64,000 bases of DNA from Strix aluco (Eukaryota > Chordata > Aves > Strigiformes > Strigidae). The DNA is taken from NCBI RefSeq assembly GCF_031877795.1, contig NC_133933.1, positions 26,750,029 to 26,814,028 of the forward strand, given 5' to 3'. The position numbers were made by a program, and so were the translations under genes. The notes under the pieces are model-generated. The model was not told the DNA's origin. It worked only from the letters and a program-made list of their open reading frames with translations, and did not search any database. This document shows, piece by piece, positions 26,065 through 38,582 of the stretch (positions within the stretch are counted from its first letter, which is position 1; each line of letters starts with the position of its first letter).

Positions 26065-26228
26065 CTGGTACAGCTCTATCCGCTGCTCTGAGACCCGTGC
26101 CTTTGAATTCTGCAGCCGGAAGACCCTGAACTCAGCCTTCACCAAGTTGGAGGCATTCTTCTCCATCGCCGAGACGTCAAATCTGACGATTCGGAAGTAA
26201 AGGCTGTAATAGCTCGGTGGGATGGCAT
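26065..26228 (-). CDS. TGFB2: TGFB2 exon 2: latency-associated peptide segment
   Basis: The 164-base exon completes an Asn codon from exon 1 (AT after the splice) and encodes 54 residues, from [20 protein letters not shown] through [20 protein letters not shown] to RIELYQ. Human TGF-beta2 reads [20 protein letters not shown] here, as I remember it, so the substitutions cluster in the first ten residues; SKARVS replaces human PKARVP later on. NAS is an N-glycosylation sequon in the propeptide. The acceptor is CTTGCAG and the donor is CAG followed by GTATGG; it joins exon 3 in phase 0. There is no in-frame start before it, so translation must begin in exon 1 outside the window. Confidence 0.97.
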
Positions 26229-29200
26229 CTGCAAGAAGGCAGTGTGATTTTATTATTTTTTTTAAACGATAAAATACATTGTTCCTTCTAACAGTGTAAT
26301 AAAAGACAGCCTCAGTAAGGGAAATATCTGCAGCATGATTCAGTTTCCAATGGCCAATTTAATATTATTAACAATTTAATAAAAAAAACCCAAACCAACC
26401 CCACATGTGTTTGATTATAGGAATACCATGTTAATAGAGATTAACAACTATTTCCAACTCTATTTCAGGTCATGCATTTAAACCTCCCCTCTTTCAACAT
26501 ACTGGTGGAAAATCCCAGATGCTTATAAATTGGGAAAAAATCATAGCAGTTGGTATCTGGCAAATGCCTTCAGACTTGCACAGAGTTCACAGGGATCCAC
26601 TAAGATGACAAATAACGGCAAATCATCTGATCTGTGTGTTCTCTGAAGCCCTAGTCCCCCCAGAATATGAAGCACGAATTAGCCAGCTTCAGATTTTGTT
26701 TCATATTTAGTTATTAAAGGATTTTATTGGAACAAAATATTCATTCTGATTATAGTGACAAGGGCAGGAAGAGAAGAGGAAGAAGAAAGGGAGGGAAAAG
26801 GCAAGCAGACAGTAGACGTTATAAACAGAATTTCATTAATTTTGACCACTTGGAAGCAGTAAAAGCCATAAACATAACAACCCCTCACTACATATCGGAG
26901 GGGAAGGCAAAAAAACAGTTAGAAAAATGGACTCAAGTCTTCAATAACAGTGTTAAACATATCAGTTTAGGTTTCAAAACAGTCTCTTCCTCATTTTCAG
27001 CTGTAAACCCTGACTGAGGCTAGGCAGCAAAGCACTTCTGCACACCCCAGATTACCCTGAAGGGTTCAGTGATAATCTGAGGCCTCTTCATCCCATCCTG
27101 GTCAGCAAGACGACGAGACATGTGGGTGTGGTGGCACCCCGATCACCCTCCCCGTGTGTGTGACCCCACCTCGCCCTGCTGCCCTGCAAGGCTCCACTCA
27201 AACTGCAGAGCCAAACTCAGAGAGGAGTCGAAACGACTCAAAGGCCCTGATTAAAAATCTCTGTTCAAACCGAGGGAAAAGTGTGCAGTGTGTGAAAACT
27301 GAAGTGGATAAAGAAAAAAAAAAAAGAAAGAGGAAAACTGTATTTGGGGGCAGGGAGAGATTTTCAGCTGAGGAAGCAAAGCTTATTGGCCTCCCTGGGG
27401 CCACAGCAGCAGGAAGACATCAGATAATAATTACAAAACACGAAATTTTCCCACTAGTCATGTAGCTCAGGATTTGTCATGCAGTGGCAGGAGATCTTAG
27501 GGAGGGGAGCAGTTCAGCACCTGTGAAAGACCCAGGCCTGGTCCGAAATCCCAGTGAGGCCTCCTGCCCCTCTGTCTCCCTTGGTTATCCAGGCATCTAT
27601 CAATCGAATAAAGTGCCTTTTTCTGGAAGATACCGAATTCTTAATAGATAAAATACACACAAGTTATCATGTCAGTGTAAAGAGATGGGAGAAGCCAAGT
27701 CCAGTACATTTACCTTTATGTCTAACTATTAACGATGGAAGGTAATTGGAATAAATCCTTAATAATATTTATTGATATCAATAAGACATACTAATAAATT
27801 AAAGACCTTCTTCCAAATATTTACTGTTTTTAGACTGGCTGCTATTACCAGAACTTCTGAGCAACACAGTAGCTCTCGGCTACACAAGGCACCACCACTG
27901 GCAGTTACACATTTAATAACAGATTTGTTGTAGCTCTTTGAAAAATTCTAAATTCAAACTGACTACAGAATAAATACCAAGTACAAGTCAGTCCCACAAG
28001 GGATAAAGCAAATTTATTCTGTCTTCACAAAATTCACAAACATCCCTCCTCTACGTAATTGAGCCAAAACCTCTTTTTTAAATGATCAGAGGTAGAACTT
28101 ACCCTAAAACTAACCCTAGCTATGAGAAAATCTTTGATGACAGATAAATAAATAATTTTGGCCTCAACCATAGATGCATTATAAGTGAGAGATGACAAGA
28201 AATCAAAATACTTTTAAATAAATCCTCTGAAAGAATACTTCCCAAAGCAGATCCTCAGTTTGGTCAAATGGGTAAGAGGTATAAACACAAACAGGAAGCC
28301 TCAGACTTCCTTATGATCCCATTTAATTAAAGAAACAAAAAAAATGTTCTCAAATTTTCACATCTGCAATGCTCAAAAATAAATCCCAAATCATCATAAT
28401 CAGTATATTCTTGCCTACCAGGCTTATTGGCAGAAAATTGCTACAACATTATAGTAAGAATGTGAAGAAAAATGGATGAAAATTACTTCTGCACCTGAAC
28501 TGCTCCTCTCTCCCATGAGCTGTGCTGGTCTCTTGCAAAACACCAGAGTAAGGTTTTCTGAGAAAAGCTTAACTTTATGCAATGATGATCTTAATTTCAA
28601 TACATTTTGTAAATTCTTATAAAAGCTACTCGGTTCAGAGATTATATCCTCATTTAAGAGAGAAATAAACTCTTCAATTTATTTTTCTGCTATAGGAAAC
28701 TCCAAGACTACTACTTGTTCTTCAGCCAAACCTAATCCTACTAGGAATATAATTTGGCATAATAATATGTATATATAAGATTGATGCTTCCAGGATGAGT
28801 TGTAAGTTGTCCTTCTCTGTCATTTATTTGAGGCATCAACCTACCATTCCATTCCCTGTGGACAAGCCAAACTAGCAACCCGCCACTTGCCCTGGCACAG
28901 ACAAACCCTGTCCATCTAGACTTTACTTCAGATTGAAAAGTCCTATTTAACTGTCAGTTTGATTTACGTTTAGCTTCTAACTTATTTCTAGAACTTTCTT
29001 GTGCTATATTTGCAGTCTTTCTTTTCAGTTCCTATATTTTAAATATGGTACATTACAAATCTGTGAATATGTATCTGAATGGATTTTCCTGAACCACCTC
29101 TGCATTCACAATTGTTCTCTCTTTCATGTATAAAGAAGATAAAGAAAGAATACTCTTTCAGTGTGCAAGGTTTTGTGCTTGGATACGTGCATTCATATAG

Positions 29201-31105
29201 ACAGCGGACGAGTACTTACTTTCCACTGGAAGGCAGGCATGGGACACCCACCACGAATAAGAATGAATTCTTGTCTTATAGAAGTTTCATCTCTCTTATA
29301 AGATAGTTTTATATCTTGCAAAAACCCACATAAGAAATTTGATTTCTTTATTCTATCATTCATGACAGTATCCACAGGAAGTCAATTTAGGAGAAGGCAT
29401 TATTCATGGACAGCTGAAAAAAATAGGTCTTTTTACTAGCTAGAACCCTTTCTCTGAAAAAGAATGGCTGACTGCAGAATTGGGGTTTACATGAAAATTA
29501 ATCAACACTAAAACTGAGAATCAAGACTTGCAACTCTCTTTAAGGGAATGGAAAGAACCCTATGGAGTCTACAAGGTTTTGGATTAGCCTTTAAGTGATC
29601 TCAGCTGCTGCAATTTATCTCTCTTTGTGACTCCACCTTAACCTGACAGTTGTATCAATTCAGACTCAGCTGGATGCCTCTGGACTCCCCTCTGGTTTTG
29701 GCCCAACGACCAGGATGACTCTAACCAAGTTAGTCTGCAAACACAGTTACCCTGCTGCAGACTAGACTCCTTAAGTATTCTCTGAACCATTATCATTAAT
29801 GAGCGGAATTAAATCAATATGTTTCCTGTAGCTAGGAAAACACAGATTTCTTTTGTTTTGGAGAGAGGGAACAGTAAATGAAATGAAAGATTCCATTTTT
29901 ACCATCTTTAAATTATTCATTAATTCAACCCTCAAAAAACTGAAGACTTCCAGCTGTAATAATCATAATCACAATCATCACAGTACAGTTGATACAAGAA
30001 TTATAAAATACAGTTGGCGAAGGTGAAGGCAGCATCCCTCCTTCTCTCTTTAGCCTGATGAACACCGAGCATCACAAGTTTAGCTTTTTTGTTCTTTTTG
30101 TTTGTTTTTATCTTGAATGAGCTGAAATTTCATCAGCTGCTTTACACAGGACAGTCCAAACTGCCAGGCTAAAACGCATTCTGGTATGTGTTTAAGTGCA
30201 TAAGGACACTGTGGTTTCTGTGCTTCTTACTGACTTTGTTCAATGTCCAGCATTCTCTAAGCTCCTGTGCCAGCAACTAGGACAGAAAGCAGCCTTGCTC
30301 TGACAGAGTAGAAAAGCACTGATGGGAGGAGCACAGGACACCTATCCCACAATACTCCACAGTCTCCAGTATTGCTCTAGGTAGGAGCTTCGTCAACAGG
30401 AGAGACTAAACACATCCTCTGACCGACCATCCAAAACAGCCTGTAGACCCCCAGGCATTGCTCATGGGAGGAGAGTGAGATGGAGTTAAGCTCCCTTAAA
30501 CCAAAAGTGGGAATGGAAGGAGTTTGTTTCATGCTGGAGATATTCCCCAAACCAGGAATCTCCTGCAGAAAAGGATGACACTTTTGCTTTCCACAGTTAT
30601 GTTTAAGGAACTAAGCCTTGCATTTCCACAGCTTTCCTCACAAGTACTGCATGTACTGACATTTCAGGAGAAACAAAACACTCCATTTGACACAGCTCTT
30701 CTGAGAGTTGGGTTTTCGTTCTGGCAAGGAAAAAGACCTAAATTCAATTGTATCCAAATGAGGCTTTTTTCCCCCCTCTGAATTTTCATTTCTGCTATTG
30801 CAACAACAAAAAAATCAATTATATGCACAGCCCACGTTAGGAAATGTAAACAACTTTTCTTTTCTTGTTGGAAGAGGCCAGACAGGCCGACTTCACACAT
30901 ACACCCACACTGGAAAGCCTGAGAGCTTCAATCTAATCCTTCCATCAAGGGCTTGTAATAAATGCTCCAAAGATTTATTTTTATTCCCTTTTGTGTTTAT
31001 TAAACTTTGGAGGGTTTCTTTTCCTTTCTCTTTTCTTTCTGGTGCTTTGCCCGTTCTTTATTACGGCAGCTGCAAAACATGGAGTGCCCTATTCTTCTCA
31101 CCCTC

Positions 31106-31124
31106 TTTTTTTTTTTTTTTTTTT
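31106..31124. repeat. poly(T) run, 19 bases
   Basis: An uninterrupted T19 on the plus strand inside a C/T-rich tract (31097-31140). Confidence 0.9.
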
Positions 31125-34100
31125 CCTCCTTCTCGTCTTTCTAACTGCAATACATGAATGACCATGTAGTAGGCTTTGAAGCAGCAGATGCAAATATTTA
31201 TAAGAGTAGCTTGATTGTTATTAAATGCAGTTGTTATGCTTTCCATGCTCTGGCAAGCTTCCCTAACCCCTCTATTAGGACCATCTAGGCTGTTTAGATT
31301 TCAGCTCACTGATAGCAAATCCTACATTTTTTTTGTAACAAGCAGCATAATGTGACATCGTTTATCCCCCTGTGTGAATTTTACTTTCTGCTCAACATAC
31401 GGGTCCCTGCCATGAGCCAGGTCAGGCTGCTTTTAAGGACATCCAGACATGGTAAGTGAAGCAGCACGTGCAGGACTGCTGGAAGGATGGGCAGTTCGTC
31501 AGCTGTAACGGCACATCTTTCCAGCAGGATCCTGTCCTTCCTGTCAGACACACTCAGGTCACAAATCCTGTCCTCTTTTCCAGGGAAAGTCTCTCCAAGA
31601 AATCAGAAACTTGTTTAATGCATCTGGGCTCCCAAAGCCCACAGATAATTACTCTGTTCACCCCTTCTGACCCTGACGTGACTGCAGAGTCCTGCTGGAA
31701 ACCGTCTCTCTGCAATGAAAGGGGATATATAAATGCAGTGAACCAAATTATGGAGGCCTACAGGTTGTATTTGGAAACAGGGATTGGCCCTCAGAGGTAA
31801 ATCAGTTGTACATCAGCTTTCCATTAGCCCTGAAACTCTATCCTACTGTGACATTAAGTTATGAGCACATCCATTAGCTAATCAGTGCTCTTGGACAGAA
31901 ACACTTGTGCTGCTCTCCGCTCAGACATCGCTTCCAGTCTCTTGCAGCGAGGCTTCAAAGTCGGACAGTACAAAAGCAGTGTAACAGACTTACTCCAATA
32001 TTCCAGTTTTTACCTACAAAGCTGCCAGTGACCTTTACCTGACATTGACCATTTGCTATTGAGGAGGGACACTGCAGTGCAAGTCAGAAAAAAACTGCTA
32101 GGAACACAGTGGATAAGACTTTCAGAGCCAATGGCTCTGGAGCAGCTCTTCTCACAGAACAAGGTATGTATGTACCTACAGCACAATGTAAGACATGATG
32201 TCTGTTATTGAACCTATATTTGGTGAAGAACCCATGCCAGAACTGGCAGCTAGGAATCTTCCACTGAATGATCCCTAGATGCGTAATTTATCCATAGCAA
32301 AGCAGCGTGGATGGTTCACAATTCCACACTCCCTGACTAACTTCAGTCTTGGTATTTACCACACATAGATATGCCAGCACTTAACTAGAGAAACAGACAG
32401 GCATACATAAAGGAAGACAGGGCTTTCTTCAGACAGACAGACAGAAAAGAGGACAGGTTGGGGATCCAATTGCTGGATGACCCTTTTGAGCATCAGAACA
32501 ACAGAAGACTGAAATCTGAAACCACCTCCCTCTTTTTACCACCAATACTGACACCTGGACCTGACCCTGCAGTCACACAGGGAAGCCTCAATACAGCTTC
32601 ATTAAGACAGTGGATTTTAGAGTCCTGAGGTTACTCCCCTTGGAGAAGAAACAAAGAAACAAAACCTCACTCTTACAGGGACTCCTGCTGCAGCTCTGTA
32701 AACATGACTGACTTTCACTGGTTACACTAACAGAAACCAATCCTGAAGATTTCAGTAACTACTTCTTAAATTAACTTTTTCTTTCTTTGTAATGATGACA
32801 CACTGAGCTCCTGATATAGAGCAGGGAAGCCATACCTGTAATTATTATGCCATAAACTGGCTACGAAGACTCACTAAATGTCACTAGCAGACTCTAGAGT
32901 GCTGAGAGCAAAGACACTTGGCAGTGCTCACATAGCACAAATGCATGGTTTATTTTTTCTGCCTACACTGTCCCTGTCAAGCTCAACACGTCCAAAAAAT
33001 ATACACCAATAAAGGTCTAGGTAGGCGTGGGTTTAGAAAAGAATTATCAGATTTCATTACATATTTTACACCGTTGAACCACTTGCTATTCCTCTTTTAA
33101 AAAACACTAAGATCTATGACAACATATGAAAAGTAAACAACCCCAGGATGTTCTCCAAACTGAAGAGATAGGTACAATGAGGCAAAGATGGAATTTTCTG
33201 AAGATATGTTTATGAAATTATGTGTTCCTTACTCAAACTCTGACAAGGGCCTTCTGGTTCTGCTGCTACTTCCTCATTTCTTCACCAAGCCTGAATTAAA
33301 AGATGACTAGCCAAAGCTATGACCTCAATAGCCCAGTGATCTGGTAGTCTGGTTTCCCGTTACCCAAATAATTAATTCCTTCAAGGTACAATTATTGCTC
33401 TGGAGTTTGATGGACTCTGACACTCTTACATAATTGTCTTTTGTATTCTTGATTTCTGTAATGGTGAAAAACATTCTGCAGTTGTCTTTGGGTCAAAATG
33501 CAACTGGCCTAGTAAGGACACTAAGACAATACAGTTGGCCACTGGAGAATCATAGAGTTAAGTTAAAGTTTAGGTTAAGTTCTCGGAAAGACAAGTAGTA
33601 AAATAAAACTTAAATCATTGGTGTTGTCGTAGCAAAGTTGCTGCATGGAATTCCTGGTACAAAACAGGTTAAGTCCTGGCTCTGTGGGTCATTTTAAAGA
33701 TGCAAAGAGAACGGCATCTTATTACATACTCTCTAATATGTGTCACTTTATCTCTACTAGCACATTGGAGCTGGATATGAGTCCTATACTGGGCATCAAA
33801 CCCTGCCAAGAAAAGCTATCATTGCTGTTTTAAAGCTGTAACAATCCAACCCATTTTAAACCTTTTTTTTAATTGTTCTCCCCAGGCTGGGCCAAATCAT
33901 GTTGCAAGTTCAACCTCAACTGTATTTATATGCTGCAGCTGAAACTGACTTTGGATGTTCCTTAATTTGGTCTGGACACCAATTGTAAGAAGGTCTGTAA
34001 TTTTCCCATATCACTGAACTGTCTGATTTAAGTGCATCTTATCAGCCAGAAAGCCCTCATTTAAATCCTTTTTTCCACTGGACCTTCCCTCTCTGCCACC

Positions 34101-34725
34101 TTTTCACAATTATTCTCATGAAGCTACTAGTTTGTATGCTCAGTCTGAAACACTGTTTAGCCTGAAAAAATCCATACTACCCACACTAGCTAGAAAGAAG
34201 GAAGACAAAATACCTATTTTGAACAATCAGCTATGGCTTCTTTTCTCCTCCCTCTCCTACAAGTACCATATGAGTAAAACTGCTGACCCAACATCACATA
34301 TGTTTGTTCATCTCCTATGAGGTGCAACACCAACCCCTGAGAAGTCTGAGCTATGACAGATCCCCCAAATGAACCCTTCTTGAAAAACATTCACAGCTAT
34401 TCCATCACCCAAAAGGCAGAGGGGAGTCAAATATAATACCAAAGAGAAAAACTGCAGGAGCATTCTGCCTTATCTGGGAAGATGACCAAAAGCCTCAGAC
34501 GAAGTCCACGCGATCATTCTCCTGCGAATGACAGAGAGATGTTGGTGCCTCACACACTCCTGCTGCAAGGGGATGGAGAGTTAACGTGGGCGCAGGCTCT
34601 CACAGAAAGACCAAGCATCCCTTCCCAGGCCATGCTATGAGCACTAACGTGCAGCAGGCAGAAAGGGATTAACCTCTTTTTCCAAATGTCCCTAGAATGA
34701 AGTCTTCCAACTGGATGTTTCTGGC

Positions 34726-34772
34726 CTGATTTTCAAAGGGCCTAACTGTTCATGTGATCTTTTGAAAATCAG
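34726..34772. repeat. imperfect palindrome, possible old MITE-like element
   Basis: CTGATTTTCAAA (34726-34737) is matched exactly by its reverse complement TTTGAAAATCAG (34761-34772), with a 23-base spacer. The arm text resembles a palindromic repeat common in turtle, crocodile and bird genomes (CCTGATTTTCAAAGG ... CTTTGAAAATC), from memory. I infer a decayed non-autonomous DNA-transposon-like repeat; the exact family is not known to me. Confidence 0.45.
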
Positions 34773-37065
34773 TTTTGGGTTTTGGCACTGAAACAGAGAT
34801 GGATCTCTCTTCACCAGATAGCCACAGCCATGGGTGCTGACACTTACAGAAAACCTTCACCTTAGATCTTGCCTCCTCCTTAGCTCACCTTGGCCAAAAA
34901 CCTAAACCAAAAATTCTCTGTCAACCTCTGTGAGCTGGAGTGTAGTCTCATATGAAGAAAATATCAATGAATAAAAAAATTCAAAATCGTATCTGCAGGA
35001 TTAGAGGTCAAGCCACTTGGCTACCCAGAAAAAAAATCTACCAAAGAAGCAGAAAAGTCAGAAAAATCCCCTGCATATCTTTCCTCTCCCTCCCTTGCTT
35101 TTGATATCATGTATCATCTCCAGCCTTCATCTAACTGGTCCACACAGTACCGGTCCACTGGTGTCAGTGTGATCAGCTTCTGTCTTTTCCTTGACAGGAC
35201 CATTAAAGAACAAATACCCCACAACAATGACGTGCTGTGAGAGCAGAGGCAGCAAGAACTAGTGTGTGTGATCAAAACCCAGTGCTCATAGAATAACCCT
35301 CTTCAGGGACAGGCTGCAAGCACTGCGGTGTATTGCCTGGGAGATGCTAGCCTAACCTCTCTAGGCCTCCTCTGCCCCATCACTGTTCATTTGCAAAGAT
35401 GATTAGAAAATCTGGATGTGTTTTGGGAATGGGAGAAAAATACTTAAGAGAAATACACATAGTCCTTCCAGACAAGCTACAAAATTTATTTTGGAGGAAA
35501 TCAGTTGCCTGTAAAGGCTGTCCTGAACAAAAAGAAAACACTTGTGGAATGTATAGGAAGATACCTGAAAGTAAGGACTACAGACTGCATGCATGAATTT
35601 ACATCTTCAAATGTATGCTAAGGTAAATCAGCACAGAGACTGCAAAAACTTCTGTTATTACTACTGTACAGCTACAGGGCAGTCCTGAGGCAATTACAAG
35701 CCACAATCCTGGTCCTTTACAAACTTGCTTGTCCTGAGAGTGCATTCCGTTCAATAAGACTGAATTCCTCTAAGAAAGTGCATTTTTCTTCTGCAACTCT
35801 GAAGAAAGTGAGGACTGCTTAGAATAACACTTCTGCTGTAAAACAAAGCTCCCGAGTATTAATTTATAGAAGAATCAGACTGAGCACTGAGCCTCGAATC
35901 AACTGCCTGGATCCAAACCTCTGAAGCTGGAGGAGGATCAAAAGCCAGTTGAAATCGCTGAAACCTCTGGCTAAAATTAAAGGGGAAACTGTCCAGTCCC
36001 TTTCAGGAAAAGAAAAACAAAACTCCAACGCAGGCAGACTTGGTGCGACCACTACCAAATACTCCTATTTCTTAAAAAGGAGCATGGAGTCTCTCCTAAG
36101 GGATGGCCCATCTCAGGACAAAGCAGCATGCGTAGCACAGCCCCATGCCTGATCTTTCTCTCCCAGCAAGAAAGGCTATTTGCCTATTTGCAAAAGCTAG
36201 AGTAGCTGGAAACGGGGGTAAATTAGCACCTCTCACGGCAACACCTGTGAGTCCCCCTCAGGTGCACGGTGCCCAGTGGACACTTTCTACCCCTGCCTTT
36301 ATGGTTGCTTGAAAATAGATCTCCTAAAGAAAAATTCCCTTATGTGAACTCACCAGACCCTCCGGCTCTCTGCTTGCCTTTAAAGCTTTCCAGGCTGTTG
36401 GCTTGTTTCCCCTCATCCATGCTGAAATGCAGAGGCTGGGTAATGCAAACAACACTGATGCATCATGAGAGCTGTTTTCAGGTCTAAATTTTGAGCCACT
36501 GAGCAATGCTTAATTGGGGTAACCTAGTTACTTGGGAGTATTCTGGAGAGCAGCAAATGCTGATTTTTCTATTCGGGACCATCTTTCAGCACATACAAAT
36601 CTCCACACATCTTAGAAAGTCTGAAAGGTTTGACCTCAATTCTCCTCAAAGTCCTATTTGCACATCACCTGTCATGCACAGGAGCCAAGAGAGAATGTAA
36701 ACACAAACCAGACTGCTATCTTTGTTTCTCAACAAAGAAATCTTAGTCTTGTGGCAGGTTAAAACATACGGGGAAAGAAAGAGCACAACAGCTCACTGTC
36801 TCAAGCATAACCCTGCTATAATCTCACTGATGCTTATACAACAGTACAGTTTTAATAGTGAGAGAGAAAAAACACATCTTCAGATGTGTCCCTCGCTCCT
36901 GACTCAGATGCCATTGTAGCAAGCCCATGACCATGCACTCCTGACAGGAGCTGACAGATCCTTTTTTGCTGGGAAGATGCGCAACAAGCAAACAGGAAAG
37001 CTGCTATATCTGTCAACAGGTGTTAGAACAAGTTATAGAGATACCAAAGCCTCTCTGAAACATGA

Positions 37066-37134
37066 GTGAAGTTTTGATCCCATTGAAGTCACCGACAAAA
37101 CAGTCCCATCACTTTCAAAAGGGCCAGGAATTCA
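37066..37134. repeat. old interspersed repeat of the CCCATTGAAGTCA type
   Basis: TTTTGATCCCATTGAAGTCA followed by CAAAACAGTCCCATCACTTTC and GGGCCAGGAATTCACCC closely follows a widespread ancient amniote repeat whose two halves (CCCATTGAAGTCAATGG and CCATTGACTTCAATGGG) form a palindrome. Here the second half is damaged. The recognition is from memory of the pattern and the boundaries are approximate. Confidence 0.5.
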
Positions 37135-38344
37135 CCCCTACGCTTGTAAGCACAGAGAGGACTTTCAGCACAAGAAAACTGTCTCCAGCCTCTCTGCCTC
37201 CTGTTCTCTGTGAATTTAGTTTGCCAACAAAAGGTCCTTCAGCTTTCAGCAGTTATTTTGTGAATGTTCAGGGAAGAAGAACTCCTTTCAAATCCCCATC
37301 AGGATCCTTTGAATGAAATCCCAGGTTATCATGTATCACCAATGAAATCAAATATGTAAATAGATGTGTGTTGTGTTTGGAAACTTCTCAGGTATGTACT
37401 TTGCTATTCTGCTTACACTGGAATGTAAGAAAAATACTCCTAGTGTCTTTCATCTCTCTCCATGAAGGGCTGCTCCTCTTTCGGCTAGGAATCCTAAGCA
37501 AGAATTGCAAGTACAATCGCCTATCTCCTCTTAAACAACAACAACAAAAAAACCAAACACAAAAAAAACCCCACAAAATAAAAAAGAAAAAAGGGGGATA
37601 AAAATTAAAAACTCATCAGGGAACACAAACTTTTCTCAATGGCAAAGAAAGACCTGATTTGCTGGTACTGTTCAGCTGAGTTTCTAGTTGCAATGGCCTC
37701 TGACTTACAAGAGATCAGATCAACCTTCTGCCATTCACAAGACTGACCAACAGCTTTCCTCCTAAGAAACACCTTTTTTCTCTTTCATTTCCCAACCTTC
37801 TTTTGGTTGCATGCTACTGAAGTGATATCTTCCGAAGCAATGTGCAACAGGAGACCTCTCTGTCGTCAGGCTGAAGAGGCAGACATCATCACAGTTCTAG
37901 CTGTACTACTTGTACATCGTACTGCTTTACACAGACATCAGGATGCGAACTGCAGTGACTAAAAACCACCAAGCAGTCATCGTACTCCCAAAACGCAAGT
38001 AACCTTGAATAATTTTTATCTAAGAAAACACTTTACCTTCTCAACAGCAGATTAGGTGTATGGTTAGATGTATGTGTGTGTTTAAAAAAATAATAAACAT
38101 ACATAGACTTTCTCAATATCCTTCCTCTCCCTGGCACCTTTCTCATAAATTACAGTTGCACTGACAGCCCAGCCAGCAGGATTAAAACTGGCTTCATGGT
38201 GTTATCTCAGTGCCAATTTACTAATGAGCTATATTTAAAAAATATATACTGTGCAGACATACTTTTATTGAATCCATCAGACCCACCAAAAAAAATTACT
38301 TCTGTTATAAATCTATTCTCCCCGTCAGCATACAAGAGGAGCTT

Positions 38345-38582
38345 GGCACGCCTGCACACAGCTGCGCATGCTCCGCATCTCTCCCTCCTCCCAGCTCCAG
38401 GGTTTCCGCAGGCCCCGAAGCGGGATGGCAGGTGGGACAAAGGCATCCTGCAGCCCCTCAGGGACCTGCTGCCCATGGGCACGACACCCCTGCGCCCACA
38501 GGTGCAAGTTGGGCGAAGTAAGCAGCGCTCCTCCAGCAACGCTGAAGGCAGAGAAGGCAGCCAGCCCGCAGGGTCGGGCCAC
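38345..38582. other. GC-rich, CpG-enriched patch in intron 1
   Basis: About a dozen CpG dinucleotides in some 240 bases contrast with the CpG-poor flanks. Open frames of 85-130 codons occur on both strands here, which is expected for GC-rich DNA with few stop triplets. None shows a recognisable domain or convincing splice sites. It may be an enhancer, an alternative promoter or a GC-rich repeat I do not recognise. Confidence 0.4.

Noticed and set aside
32430-32445. CAGA short tandem repeat considered as a direct-repeat array
   Set aside because: Only about four units, with no spacers; an ordinary microsatellite.
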